This document shows, in pieces, positions 30,272-41,616 of a stretch of DNA of 64,000 nt (positions are counted from its first letter, which is position 1; the number at the start of each line of letters is the position of its first letter). The DNA comes from Plantago ovata (Eukaryota; Streptophyta; Magnoliopsida; Lamiales; Plantaginaceae), in contig CM051455.1 of the NCBI GenBank assembly GCA_028274465.1, forward strand, positions 74,510,489 to 74,574,488. The letters are read 5' to 3'. Under the pieces are notes generated by a model, which did no database searches, had not been told where the DNA came from, and saw only the letters and a program-made list of their open reading frames with translations. Position numbers and translations under genes: made by a program.

Positions 30272-31669
30272 TATGGTTTTTGTTCATATGTTATTTGATA
30301 GATTCAGTAGATTAGTTCATTTATTTGGCATGAGCCTCCTTTTGTGTCTTGCATGTTTTGTCGTATTAGAGTCTAGCTTAGTGCTGAGGACAAGCAAAGG
30401 TTCGGTTTGGGGAGTTGATGAAGTGTATTTTACACTTTCATTCGAGTCTTTTTCACCTATTTTAGCTATCTCTTGTTAATTTAGATATTTTAGTGCATTT
30501 TATTAGAATATGTCGACTAGCGCCGCCCCGGAGATTTACTTTACAGGTTTTGGTTGAAATTCGAAGATTTTGGGAAATTATTGAAGTTGACAAGGAATTG
30601 GTGTTCCAGAAGCTTATTTGGAGTACTGAAGGTTTCCGGATAGGATTTGGAGTTAGGGGGCCGAATCTGGAGGTTAGAAGGCTACTAGAAGTCAGAAACT
30701 GAATCCGAGACGGGGAAGAAATCCAGCAAACGCGTCGAAAACGCGGAATTCCGCGAAAAAAACTCGGGGGAGAACACCGCGCAGGTGTGGGGCGAAACCG
30801 CCCCACAGTACTTCGGGGGCCTATATATAGTTGCTCATGTTTCTCCGAAAATCATTCTTTTCCAAGCCTACTTTCTCACCTCTCTCTGTAGAGTTTAGGT
30901 AGGAACTTCCAGGGCATGTCCTGGGAGTTCCATAGCTTAGGGGACCTTTTTCATTGCAGTTTGGAGCTTCGTAGGATCGCAATCTCCGGAGATTGACAAC
31001 CTTCGGTAACTTTGTATCGTACAGTTTATTCTACTATTTTATATATCTTTCAAAATGTTTTTCTTCTATGATTTCTGTTGATTGCATGCCTATTATGAGT
31101 AGCTAAACTTATCGTTGGTGGTAGTATGTGATTCTTAGCGAAGGGAAGATAATCATGCTAATGGCTATATCGCGCATTATACCCCATGTCATTGCTTTAT
31201 TTCGTTGATCAGGCACAACCTAAATTCTCGTATGTTGTATTAATTCTTATGCACAATTGGACACTTGTCGACTGGGCGCGAGTTTATCTTCGTAGTGTTG
31301 AATAATTACGGAACGCATTAGGACAAAGTGATTGACTTGTCAGACCAATTATCTTCGTAGTGCTTAATAATTGCAACATGACACTAGATTGATTCAAAGA
31401 TCTCTATGCAAGACCGAGGAATTTATGCATGATTATCGACCCGTTATGCTAAGAAGGATCATACTATCACAATCTCCATTATCTGTTTGAAAAACCCCCT
31501 TGCTATCTGTTTGCTGTTTTTATATTCTAAATTAGATTTGATAAAGCTAGTTATAGTCCTGAAGAGAACGACACTCGAGTCATTCTACTGCTACACTACG
31601 GTTTTCGTTGTAGTGTGGATTGCCTTTGGCTAATTACAATTTATTTGATTGAATCTGACACGTTCATCA
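30272..31669 (+). mobile_element. Family R element X: 3' non-coding end and 3' LTR
   Basis: It begins in the conserved tail (compare A from about 7320) with the polypurine tract GGTTTGGGGAGT at 30404-30415, then the LTR. The LTR end sequence (GAATCTGACACGTTCATCA) is the F subtype, whereas D to the right has the H-type LTR. X is therefore a separate element, most simply inserted in D at its gag start; the predicted duplication atggc is at 31670-31674. Its body lies in the gap. Confidence 0.7.
30416..31669 (+). repeat. 3' LTR of X
   Basis: 1254 bp, TGATGAAG (a C is missing from TGATGAACG) to CGTTCATCA. It has one palindrome unit (GTGGGGCGAAACCGCCCCAC near 30786) and CTATATATAG at 30821-30830. 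A run near 30512 (GACTAGCGCCGCCCCGGAG) does not match the other LTRs. Confidence 0.82.
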
Positions 31670-33635
31670 ATGGCTCGTCCATGTTGAAATCATGGGTTCA
31701 ACCCAACAAGGAACGAATGAAGGGTCCAGCGATTGTCCTTTCACCTGCGACTCGTGACTTGGAAATCAAAAACCACATATTCCAGCAACTCCCAAGGTTC
31801 TATGGCTTGGCTAGGGAAGACGTGATAGGGTATTTGCATGATATCGATGACTTCGTCCACCAACTCCCAAGAGCGGGCACAGAGGTGACGGATGACGAGC
31901 TGAGAATGAAGGTTTTTTCGATGGGGCTTGGCGATAAAGCCAAGGCATGGTTAGGCTCTCTGGAAGCCGGTTCGCTTGACACTTGGGATAAGGTCTTTTC
32001 AGCTTTATGGAGAAATACTTCCCTCACACATTGACTACCGCTTAAGGCGCAAATCACTGGTTTCAAACAGACTATGATGAGATGATCTACACAGCGCTTG
32101 AGAGGTTCAACGACCTCTTGAAAAAGTGTCCACACCATGGTTTTGAGCTTCGGATCTTGTCCAACACTTCTACAATGGGCTCACTTTTGAGAATCAACAA
32201 GTGGTTGATTTCCAATGCCATGGGAATATTTGGGAAGAAACCGCGGAGGCTGTTTGGGCGGTTTTCGAAAGGCTTGCTAAGGGATCTTAATTCAAGGATC
32301 CAAGAGCAGTGTTAGGAGGCGCGACGCTCCACCCAAGGAGGTTCCAATGTATGGAGCAGGTGGAGATCGATTTGAGTGTTTCACCAATGAGCTGAAGCAA
32401 GTTCTGAAGAGCTCAGTTGGAACATCCGTTTCTAATGAGATTGTCGGATTTGCAGAACTATGGGCATGGGCTCATATGTGTAGGTCGGAGCTTGCACAAG
32501 ATGGTAGCAATTGGGTTCAAGGAAGCGACGAGGAGGCCTTTGCTGCAGAATTTGGAGTTCAAGAAGCTAGCTATGGTCAAGATGGTAGGAATCCTCTGGA
32601 GGATTTTGGGAAAAGCGGGTTCCTAAACAACCAAGGATATGCACCAGCTGGCCAAACATATGGCCCTAACCAAGACCGTAGTAATCTTAGCTATGGTAAT
32701 GATCACTGTGAAAATCCCACTCCTAAAGAGCAACCGAAGTCGAAGACGGCTTTCTCATGGAGAATTTGCAGAAAATGGTTGATCACACCCAAGGTTTCTT
32801 AAGCGTTATGAAGAAGATTCGGAGAAGACAAGGGCGAGACTTGATCAGTTGGAGGCAAGCACTAGGCTTTCTCATCAAAAGATGCAAGAGTTGATTGACC
32901 GTGGAGCAGTAGGGAGCAAGGGAAGTTGCCTAGCAACACTGAGAAGTCGATGTCTATTACCTGGTGGGTGATCTTCCTGTTGAAATCACTATCAAGAAGG
33001 TTGCTAATTGCGAGTGTTGCAAGGATGGCAAGCCCTCACTAGCCAAGGAAGAAGAGAAGGACCTTGGTTTTGATGTTAGCGATGAGGAGCAAGAAGATCC
33101 CGAGCCAATTCCTATAGTTTCGATGTGAAGATTGGGATTGGTGAACTTGAAGATATCCGTGCTACACTTGATACGGGTTCTTACTCGAATGTGCTCCCTA
33201 TGAATGTGTTTGCGAAGAGTGGCCTTGGAGAGCTTTCGGAGCATAAGGCTATTGTGCAACTTGCGGATGGATCTTTTGTACGACCCGAAGGCATTCTGAA
33301 GAACGTATTGGTTAAGATTGGTGAAGCTTCTGTATACACCAACTTTGTTGTGATGCCGGCGTCTACACCGGGAATGGGGGATGTTTTCTCTTGGGACGAA
33401 CATTCTTGACTAAGCTACACTCCGTAATCGACATCTACCGAAGAACTTGCACCATTGAGGTGGATGGCAAGCAACATGTGTTGCGAGCCATATCTGATCC
33501 TAGTCCTCACTTCAATGCTTCTCATTTTATTAACTACTTTGGCCTTGCTGTATATGTCCATTCTCACTCACATGTACTAGGCATGAGGAAGAGATCGATG
33601 AAGGGGAAGTCTAGTACCCTCAAGAACAAGAACTA
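31670..33635 (+). pseudogene. Gag-protease relic of D
   Basis: It is homologous to the gag-protease of A and F along its whole length: gag core (LPRFYGLAREDVIGYLHDIDDF, LGDKAKAWLGSL) and the CPHHGFEL segment near 32130. A damaged zinc knuckle lies near 32440, the charged coiled-coil region near 32800-32910 and the retropepsin at about 33165-33420, with intact LDTGSYSN. It ends in the basic tail KSSTLKNKN at 33635. The frame is broken by many one-base losses (near 32000, 32040, 32150, 32310, 32445, 32790, 32910, 32960, 33115 and 33385), far denser than in F. Confidence 0.82.
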
Positions 33636-33680
33636 AAGAGCAAGAAGAAGTCGAGTCAGAGACTTTATAACAATGGCTGT

Positions 33681-33696
33681 GCGGGAGGCAACCCGG
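33681..33696 (+). other. Conserved hairpin after protease, copy D
   Basis: GCGGGAGGCAACCCGG, the D version of the hairpin at 3920-3937, with one arm position changed. Confidence 0.6.
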
Positions 33697-34150
33697 AGTT
33701 TTATTGCTTTTCGCATTGCATGCATATTTATTTTGAGCATGTCATTGTGTTTTTTTATGTTTTCGTATGTTTTGGTGATAAAATAGGTTTTAAGATGATA
33801 ATTTTGCGTTTTGGGAGGAAAAAGGCGTCTTCAGGAGTCTGGAGATGCCAGGCGAACCGCCCCCCACATGGGGTGATTCGCCAGGCAAGTCCAGGCTTCC
33901 TGGGACGTTCTGGACGCCCCAGGCGAATCGCCCCCCACCTAGGGCGGTTCGTCCCAGGTGTCCAGAAACCCGAGTTCCGTATTTTCGTTCGGAAACCAAT
34001 TTTCTCCTATTAATCTAAATTATTGATTTTTTTACTTCTTTTATCGTCCGTTTTGGTTTCTCACGAGTTTCCTTGAGTCATATAGGTTACAGGTACAAGT
34101 TAGCTGTCACCTTAAATCCACTTTCGACGTTCGTACGTTCAGGTTTGGGG
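33697..34150 (+). other. Shortened ORF2 leader of D with palindrome array
   Basis: CCAGGCGAACCGCC-type and CCCAGGCGAATCGCC-type units at about 33850-33960, then AT-rich sequence and a run of 12 G near 34146-34157 that marks the ORF2 deletion. No coding region. Confidence 0.6.
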
Positions 34151-35568
34151 GGGGGGGCTATCACTGGCTATCTCTATACTTGTTTTGCTTATGATAAACT
34201 CGTGAAACCATTTGTTAGCATTTGCACGTTTACCGCTTTCTTAGTATTTAGTTGCATACACTACATTCATCCTAGTATAGTTTTGCATGTTTTTGTGTGG
34301 AGTTTATTGCCAAATTTATTGAACTTTTTTATTGGGTAGATTAACTAGTTATGACCTTTGACCATGCGTTTCATCTCCATGAATTGTTTGAGGTTTTTCT
34401 CGCTTGGCTTGTCACATCTATATATGCACTTAGTTAAGCTTGGTAGTCTCGACATCACTTAGTGGTGTTTTCTCTACTGCGGTTCACGAAGGCTTTTATA
34501 ATAAGATGATGCATGTTAGAGTCTTGTGGTTGTTTCCCGTGTAATTATGTACCTAAGAGGCAACAAGTCTTCACCTTGCTTTGAGATTTCTAAATGCCTA
34601 GGAAGGAGGTAGTGTGGATTGTGTGATCCTTTGTTTGAAACCTATTCTAACGAATAGGTTTAGGGAGGGGGTTAGGCTGTCAATATGACTTGTTTTTCGA
34701 TTTTGAGTGTTATGAGTTTGTTTTCCTTTTTCGTAAAGTTTGTGCTCCAACCTATTCTTTCCAATAGGTTTGGGGAGGTCGTTTGTGAGTCATTGTAATT
34801 TCTTTTTCGTTGTGCTACTGCTGGCTATATACAAAAAAAAAAAAAAAAAAAAAGCGAAAAAAGAAAAAGAAAAAAATTCCAGAAAAATGAAAAAGAAAAA
34901 AAAATCCAGAAAAACGAAAAAATCTGGAAAAGAAAAAAGAAAAAAGAAAAGACCCCAAAAAGCAAAGAAAGCTAAAAGCAGTTTAGCAAAGTGTTTGTCT
35001 CGTTTTTCAATTCATGTAATGTTCGTAATCGAGTTATAAAGTGTCTTTCGTTTATTTGAGTGGCATCTGTTCTAGACCACCCTCGTCCTGCCATTCAGGA
35101 AGTGGTGATAGTTTATGACTTTGCTTGAGAGATGGGTAGAATAGGGGAGTGTGAACTTTTAGGGAACCCTCCTTCGTTTGATGAGAGCCAGTATTGGTTC
35201 GACCTCTTTGAGGGAACGTCTTAACTTGGTGAACAGTAGTAAGTCCTCAGTTTCATAGGCACGGGACAACCATTCGTATTTTAACATCTTTCATTACGTC
35301 GTCACTGACTAGGTCCAGGTAGAGAATGTTACGAGAGACTATCTTGTTTAACATAGTGCATATGTGAATGTGTATGAGTCAATTGAGGCATTCTTCAACC
35401 AATATCCATGTTATGATTTGTATGGTCATTGTTCATAAGTTTTTGATAGACTTAATAGATTAGTTCATTTCATTTGGCATGAGACTCCATTTTGTGTGTT
35501 GCATTGGTTTTTGCATTAGAGTCCAACTTAGATGCTTGAGGACAAGCAAAGGTTCGCTTTGGGAAGTT
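34151..35568 (+). other. 3' non-coding region of D
   Basis: From about 34210 it follows A 6120-7470: hairpins at 34639-34660 and 34749-34770 (the latter with a stem mismatch), A/G tract 34831-34985, and polypurine tract GCTTTGGGAAGT before the LTR. Confidence 0.75.
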
Positions 35569-36773
35569 TGATGAACGTGTATTTTACACTTTCATTCGAT
35601 TCCTATTCACCAATTTAGCTATCCTCTAGGTTAATTTAGCTTATATTGTAGTGCATTTTATTAGAATAGTGTCACGTTTCCCTTTTCTTTGCATTTTTCA
35701 GGTTTTATGTAAAAAACGTATTTTTATGGGCAATATTGATGAAGAGGATGAAGTTTGGTGTTTCGAGGACATTCTTGGTGTATCTAGAAGGTTCCGGATG
35801 AGATTTGAGGCCTAGGGGACGAGTTTCAAGGCTTAAAGGTCACTAGAAGGCAAAATCCGAGTCCGAAAAGGAAAAGAAGACCAAAATATCGCTCCCACCG
35901 ACTGGATGTCCCAGGCGAACCGCCTGGGACGTGGAGCGAATTGCCCCGCACCAGGCGAACCGCCTGGCACCGGGGGCGGTTCGCCCGGGATGTTTCGTCA
36001 GCTATGTATATCTTTGCCTATTTTGTACGTTTTTCAGACCTTTTCACCTTATTTTGAGAGACAAATTCTCCAGAGCCTGTTCTGGGAATTATTAGCATAG
36101 AAGACTCTTTTTCTTATTGATTTGGAAGCTTTAACATAGAGATTGGACATCTTTGATTTTCGATTCTTGCTTGTGAGTTAGCAATTCATCGGAGATTGAC
36201 AACCTTCGTTGGTAACTTGTATCTCACAATTTTCTGCTTTTATTTATTTCATTCAACATGTTTTCATTCAATCTTGCTTTGATTCTTGTTGATTGCAATT
36301 TATCTATGAGTAGATAAATCTATCGTTGGTGATAGTATGTGATTCTTAGCTAGGGTTCTTAATTATGCATGAGTGGCTTCGCGCGTTTAAGACTTGATTT
36401 ATTGTTTTATTTCTTTGATCTATCTAAGCCATCTATCTTCGTAGTGTTGAATTGTAAGGAACACACAGGACAATTCACGATCATAGATTTCTATACAAAC
36501 TTCAAGTACTTCATGCATGATTATTACCCGTTGCTTTGAATGACCATACTATCACTGACTTCCATCATATTGATAAGAAAAATCCGTGCTTTGCTTGATT
36601 TCGGATTTATAGTTTAAGTTTAATTAGATAAAGCTAGTTATAGTCCTTAGAGATCGACACTCGAGGTTATTTTACTTCTACACTACGTGCCTTGGTTTTC
36701 GTTGTAGTTGTGAATTTCCTTTGGCTAAAAACAAATTTATTTGATTAATTGAGTCTGACAATCTCGTTCATCA
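35569..36773 (+). repeat. 3' LTR of D
   Basis: 1205 bp, TGATGAACG to CGTTCATCA. Three palindromes at about 35908-35997 have arms CCCAGGCG/CGCCTGGG, GTGGAGCG/CGCCCC-like and CCAGGCG/CGCCTGG, then GGGGGCGGTTCGCCC. The TATA element has drifted (TATGTATA, 36004-36011). Closest to the H LTR. Confidence 0.85.
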
Positions 36774-38850
36774 TTGTTCCAAGTAGACATCTTCAACAAG
36801 TTCACCATTTAAGAATGCACTTTTAACATCCATTCGATAAACAATGAAGTCATTGTGAGCAGCAAAGGCCAAGAAAAGTCTATTTGCGTCCAATCTTGCA
36901 ACTGGTGCATAAGACTCATCATAGTCCAATCCTTCAGTCTGACAGTAACCTTGAGCAACTAACGTGCTTTATTCCTTGTTACTTCACCAGACTCACTCAG
37001 CTTGTTTCTGAACACCCACTTTGTACCAATTGCTTTCTTGCCTTCAGCAAGGGGTACAAGTATCCAGACTTTGTTCCTTTCAAATTGATCCAGTTCTTCT
37101 TGCATTGCCTTGATCCATTCAGAATGATTTAAAGCTTCTTCTATGGTCTTGGGTTCAATTCCTGAAATAAAGCAAGAGAACAAAGCTTCTACTTCTACGA
37201 CATTTGCTTCTTCAGCAAGTCCATGAGTAGCAGATACTTTGGATCTAGTAACTTGGCGTTTGTCAATATCACCAATCATATCCGTAGAGGAGTGATCTCT
37301 AATCCATTTATTAACAGGTTTCTGCTTTTTGGATCTAGATAAGTTTGCTCATCAGCATGTGACTCTTCAGCATGTACTTGCTCAGTACTACTGGTATTTA
37401 GTTGTGTCTCTGCTGAGATTGGTTCATCAGCAACTGCTTGTTCAGCATTGCTAGATTGTGGTAACTCATCAGCAGGCACAGGAAGTTGCATAGTTTCAGC
37501 AACATCCGGAGCAACTGCGTCTTTTGCTGGAAATTCTTTGTCATGAACTATATTTATCTTGTCATGACTTGGGGGAGGAGAGTCATTGTCAGAATCATCA
37601 TTTAGTTCAATTGACTTGATTTGCCTAGCATCAGATTCAGTTCTTTGCTCGTGTATGAGTAATTTCTTCATACAATCTGATATCTCTTCTTCAGCAGGCA
37701 CTCCTTGTGACTTTTCATAGAATACAACATGCACTGATTCTTCGATCTTTTGTGCCTTTTTGTTGTAAACTCTATAAGCTTTACTATGTAAGGAGTAACC
37801 AAGAAATATCGCTTCGTCTGCCTTTGGTTGAAATGTTCTTAGGTATTCTCTACCATTGTTAAGAACAAAACACCGTTTTGTTGTGGTGTCCTTACTGAGG
37901 ATAACTGATGTTGTATGTCTTTTGAAGTGCAAAACTCAGTTATGTACTGGTTTACAAACTCAGTACCATGGTCTGTTCTTATGACTTTTACCTTGTCATT
38001 TTTCATGACTTCAAGCTTATTCAGCAAGTTAGGTATTTCAGTCCTTGTTTCAGACTTGTGCTTGATAAATACTACCCAAGTGAATCTTGAATAGTCATCT
38101 ACCACCACCAGACCATACTTCTTACCAGCATAGCTTGTGGAAGAAGACTCAAACAAGTCCATGTGCAAGAGTTGTAAAGGTTTTGTAGTTGAAGGTACTG
38201 CATTGTTATTAAAAGAAGATTTGGTTTGCTTTCCTTGCTGACATGCATTGCAAACACCATCCTTCTTGAAAGTAACCTTAGGTAATCCAACTACAAGTGC
38301 ATTTTAGACAGCTTATTCAGCGTCTTGAAGTTTAGGTGACTTGTTCTTTTATGCCATAACCATGCTTTTCCGCAAGGCAATCGTTATTTGAGACAAGGCA
38401 TTTTTCAACGATTGCTGAAGACCAATCTACAGCGTACAAACCTCCTGATCTTCTAGTAACCATAATAATCTTCTTTGTCTCAAAGTCTATAAGTTTACAT
38501 CCATCAGTTTTGATTTTGATGAAGTATCCTTTATCAGCGAATTCACTCATGCTGAAAAGGTTAAACTTAAGATTTTTGACATAAAGAACTCCCGAAATGG
38601 TAATGCATCCTAACTTCACGTCACCATAACCTTTTGTAGAACCAAAGCCTCCACCAGCAAACCTTATTGTTGGACCATTAGACCACCGTCTATAGTTTAT
38701 AAGGTTATTCTTGTTGCCCGTCATGTGCTTTCCACAACCAATGTCAAAGTAACAGATTGCATTGTTTGTCTCCGTGGCTGAAGTCTGCACAATCAAGAGC
38801 AAACAAGTTAATTATCCAATATTGGATGTCCATTAACATGTTCAAGAATG
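36774..38850 (-). pseudogene. Pol relic of C2: protease, integrase, start of reverse transcriptase
   Basis: Reads from a degenerate retropepsin (YFDIGCGKHMTG, where the catalytic Ser of DSG is Ile) near 38740 through the GAG pre-integrase zinc region (about 38370-38200) to the integrase core (38168-37870). The core stops at TPQQNG and resumes at CFVLNNGREY near 37870: about 240 bp present in C1 is missing, including the third catalytic acidic residue. The Glu-rich linker and the first part of reverse transcriptase ([24 protein letters not shown]) run to 36774, cut by D. A one-base loss near 38370 and further frameshifts near 37285 and 36960 also break it. Confidence 0.85.
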
Positions 38851-39580
38851 CGTCCAGTGGAAACCCAAGTCTTAAGTTTTTCAACTTAGACTTGTTTTCT
38901 ACTTGCTGAGGAACTGGGAGGTTTTGAGCCGAAAGACTTTTGATTCGTGCTGATCAAATCCACTTTCTGATGTGGTGTCTTGCTCGATTGACCTTTATGC
39001 TGAACATACTTTTCAGTAAGTTCTTTTCTAGCAAGGTTCCTTCTAGCCCTAGCATTTTGAGTCTTGTCAGAACTCTTAGGCTTGGTTTTATTCATCTCTT
39101 TGAAGTATCTTTGCTGACTTTGCTTATACTCATGAAAAAATTGACTTTGCTTGGTTTTGAAACCGAGTCCACTCTTTGGAGAATGTTGAGCTTTTGTCTC
39201 AGCAACCTTACTTGATTCAGGTTTGTCAGCATAGGTCTTCTGATCACTTTTGGTAATCTTACCTTTTGACTTAACAAATTGCTTTTCAGCAACTTGTTTG
39301 GCGGAATGCTTTACAGCATCCTTTTTCTTTACAGTTTGCTTTTCAGCAACCTATTTTCCTTTTAACGTCTTGTTACCTTGAGTAGCAACAACGGGCTTTA
39401 CGGTCGTAGGTACTTGATTGCATTTTTCAGCAACCTCAGATTGACCAATCTGATAGAGTTCTGGTTGACCACAATCAGCTGCGCGTACAAAGGTAATTGG
39501 TGATTTGTCTTTATACTCAAGATTATTACGTCATCACCTTCATACGTTGCACCTAAACCTTCTTTCTGAGATGGATCTCT
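38851..39580 (-). pseudogene. Gag C-terminal tail of C2
   Basis: The Lys-rich low-complexity gag tail, matching C1 23780-24480. It is open only in pieces (39292-39092, 39095-38886). It carries its own stop (TAA where C1 has AAA) and the same conserved stop at the gag-pol junction. Cut at 39580 by E. Confidence 0.75.
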
Positions 39581-40319
39581 TGATAGTGTATATGTCCTAG
39601 AGACAGTCTTTATTAAGGGCATGCAGCCCTTATAAAGGGCATATATGTACTATTACACAGGTCAACGTAATATAATATATGTTTGTTGTTTGACTATTGA
39701 GTATCGCTTTCATATTTATATTACACCAGGCATGCAGCATGTCATATCTCTATTCCTGTCTGTATTGATATTAAACATGTCCCCTCGGATAGATGACCGA
39801 TCACACAGATAGTGGGAGCTATGTGAGTTATCATCTATCCCAAACTCTCCCTAATCGAGGTTCATCTCGGATGTTGGGGTCTGAATGAACTAGCTGAGAC
39901 TAGTATGCGTGGAGGTTATACTTGTTGGAGCAAGTTTGAGCCGATCCCACAGCCACGGAACGGATTGTTGGACAATCAAGAAACGTTCCCATAACTGTGC
40001 ATAGTTGTTCGATGGGTGATTACCGAACAATGGAAGTACCCACCGGACACTCCCATCGATGTATACTCTACACCGAAGTGTCTATGGGAACCGGTAAGTT
40101 GTCGAAGTGATGCCAGTCGTCCTTTGGACTTACAGGACTTTATCATCACATTTGTTGCCCCATATCCTTGGTGGACCCGTCGATGTCAGCTCTGAATAAG
40201 CAGTTGACCCAAGACACGATCCAGGATTATGGCAACATACAAATGGGGATGATAAGTGTTTCTGTGAAGGATTCATCTCTCATGTGTAGCATAGAGAGCA
40301 CTGCTCATAGTCGTTCATA
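39581..40319 (+). repeat. 5' LTR of E, 3'-truncated
   Basis: It matches the first 740 bp of the 3' LTR (53305-54044) and stops at CGTTCATA. The TATA box found at 54903 in the 3' LTR is missing here, so this copy has no promoter of its own. A 17-bp palindrome AGAAGCCGCCGGCTTCT begins at the break. Confidence 0.85.
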
Positions 40320-40345
40320 AGAAGCCGCCGGCTTCTAGCTCAGGT

Positions 40346-41616
40346 ATGTTTGTTATTGAAATGAACATGACTACTTTTGACTCCAATGGTTGGGTATTAG
40401 ATACAGCCTGTGGCTCACACATTTGTAATAATGTGCAGGGGCTAATTGATCACAGGCTAGTCAAGCAAGGTGAAATCGACTTGCATGTTGGGAATGGCAA
40501 TCCAGTTGAAGCCAAACGCGTTGGACGCTGCAAGATAGATTTACCTTCGGGACAATGTTTAGAACTTGATAACGTTTATTTTGTTCCATCCATTGTCAGA
40601 AATAATATTTCCATTCCATTGTTGGACAATTTGGGTTTTTCCTTTCGATTTGCTAATAATACTTGTTATTTTTCATTAAATGACTAGTATTATGGAAAAG
40701 CTCGCTTAGTGAATGGTTTATATATTTTGCAAAGTAGTCTACCTTTATTTCAAATACATAACAAACAACCTTCTTCAAGTAGGAAGAATAATCCATCTTA
40801 TCTATGGCATTGTCGGCTAGGCCACATCAATAAAACACGGATTCAAATACTAAGGAAGTTGGACTACTTAGAACCATTTGATTTTGAATCATATGGTACA
40901 TGCGAATCATGTGTTAAGGGTAATATGACGAACAAACCTTTTGTTGGACAAGGTGTTCATGCCACTCACTGCTTAGAGCTCATACATAACGATGTATGTG
41001 GACCTTTTAAAGTCCATGCGCGTGGGGGTTATCCTTACTTCGTTACCTTTACTGACGATTTCTCAAGGTATGGATATATTTATCTTATGAAGAATAAATC
41101 CGAGACCTTTGGGAAATTCAAGGAGTTTAGGAATGAGGCCGAGAATGAATTGAACCTAAGGATAGTCACTCTTCGATCAGATCGAGGAGGTGAATACCTT
41201 AGTGAAGAATTTATCGACTACTTGAAGGAGAATGGAATTCAATCGCAATGGACCCCTCCTGGAACACAACAATTAAATGGTGTGTCTGAGAGAAGGAATC
41301 GAACCCTGTTAGACATGGTGAGATCAATGATTGGATTCTCGACTCTTCCAAAATATCTATGGGGATATGCGCTACAAACTGCAATCTACATTTTGAACCG
41401 TGTACCATCTAAATCAGTGGAGAAAACTCCTTATGAGTTATGGAAAGGAAAGAAGCCCTCACTGGGCTATCTTAGACCTTGGGGCTGTCCTGCGATAGTC
41501 AAACTGATGCTCACTGATAAGTTAGATGCCAAGGGTGTCAAAGTATATTTCATAGGCTATCCTCGTCAGACGAGAGACTATGAATTCTATCATGTTGAAG
41601 ATCACAAGGTGATAGT
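40346..41616 (+). pseudogene. Pol of E, part 1: protease and integrase
   Basis: The protease region opens with WVLDTACGSHICNN, where the usual DTG/DSG reads DTA. The GAG pre-integrase domain ([27 protein letters not shown]) is near 40800-40950. The integrase core carries acidic residues in [16 protein letters not shown] and GVSERRN (about 40985-41300), and the [14 protein letters not shown] segment is near 41550. One in-frame TAG lies at about 40685-40687; otherwise the frame is open until F was inserted at 41617 inside the KVIV codons. It resumes at 51218. Confidence 0.85.

Larger units (their letters stand above)
31670..36773 (+). mobile_element. Family R element D, 5' part missing
   Basis: Internal sequence from the gag start to the polypurine tract, then an H-type 3' LTR (35569-36773). 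Its 5' LTR, primer site and leader are not visible and should lie in the gap beyond X. Most of ORF2 and its leader are deleted (near 34150-34210). The right flank is copia C2, with ttgtt at 36774-36778 as the expected duplication. Confidence 0.75.

Noticed and set aside
34146..34157. The run of G as a functional quadruplex or polypurine tract
   Set aside because: A single homopolymer at a deletion junction in one copy only, close to a region of doubtful sequence quality.
30416..36773. X LTR and D LTR as the two LTRs of one element
   Set aside because: They belong to different subtypes, the primer site and leader are missing between the X LTR and gag, and the flanks do not form a target duplication.
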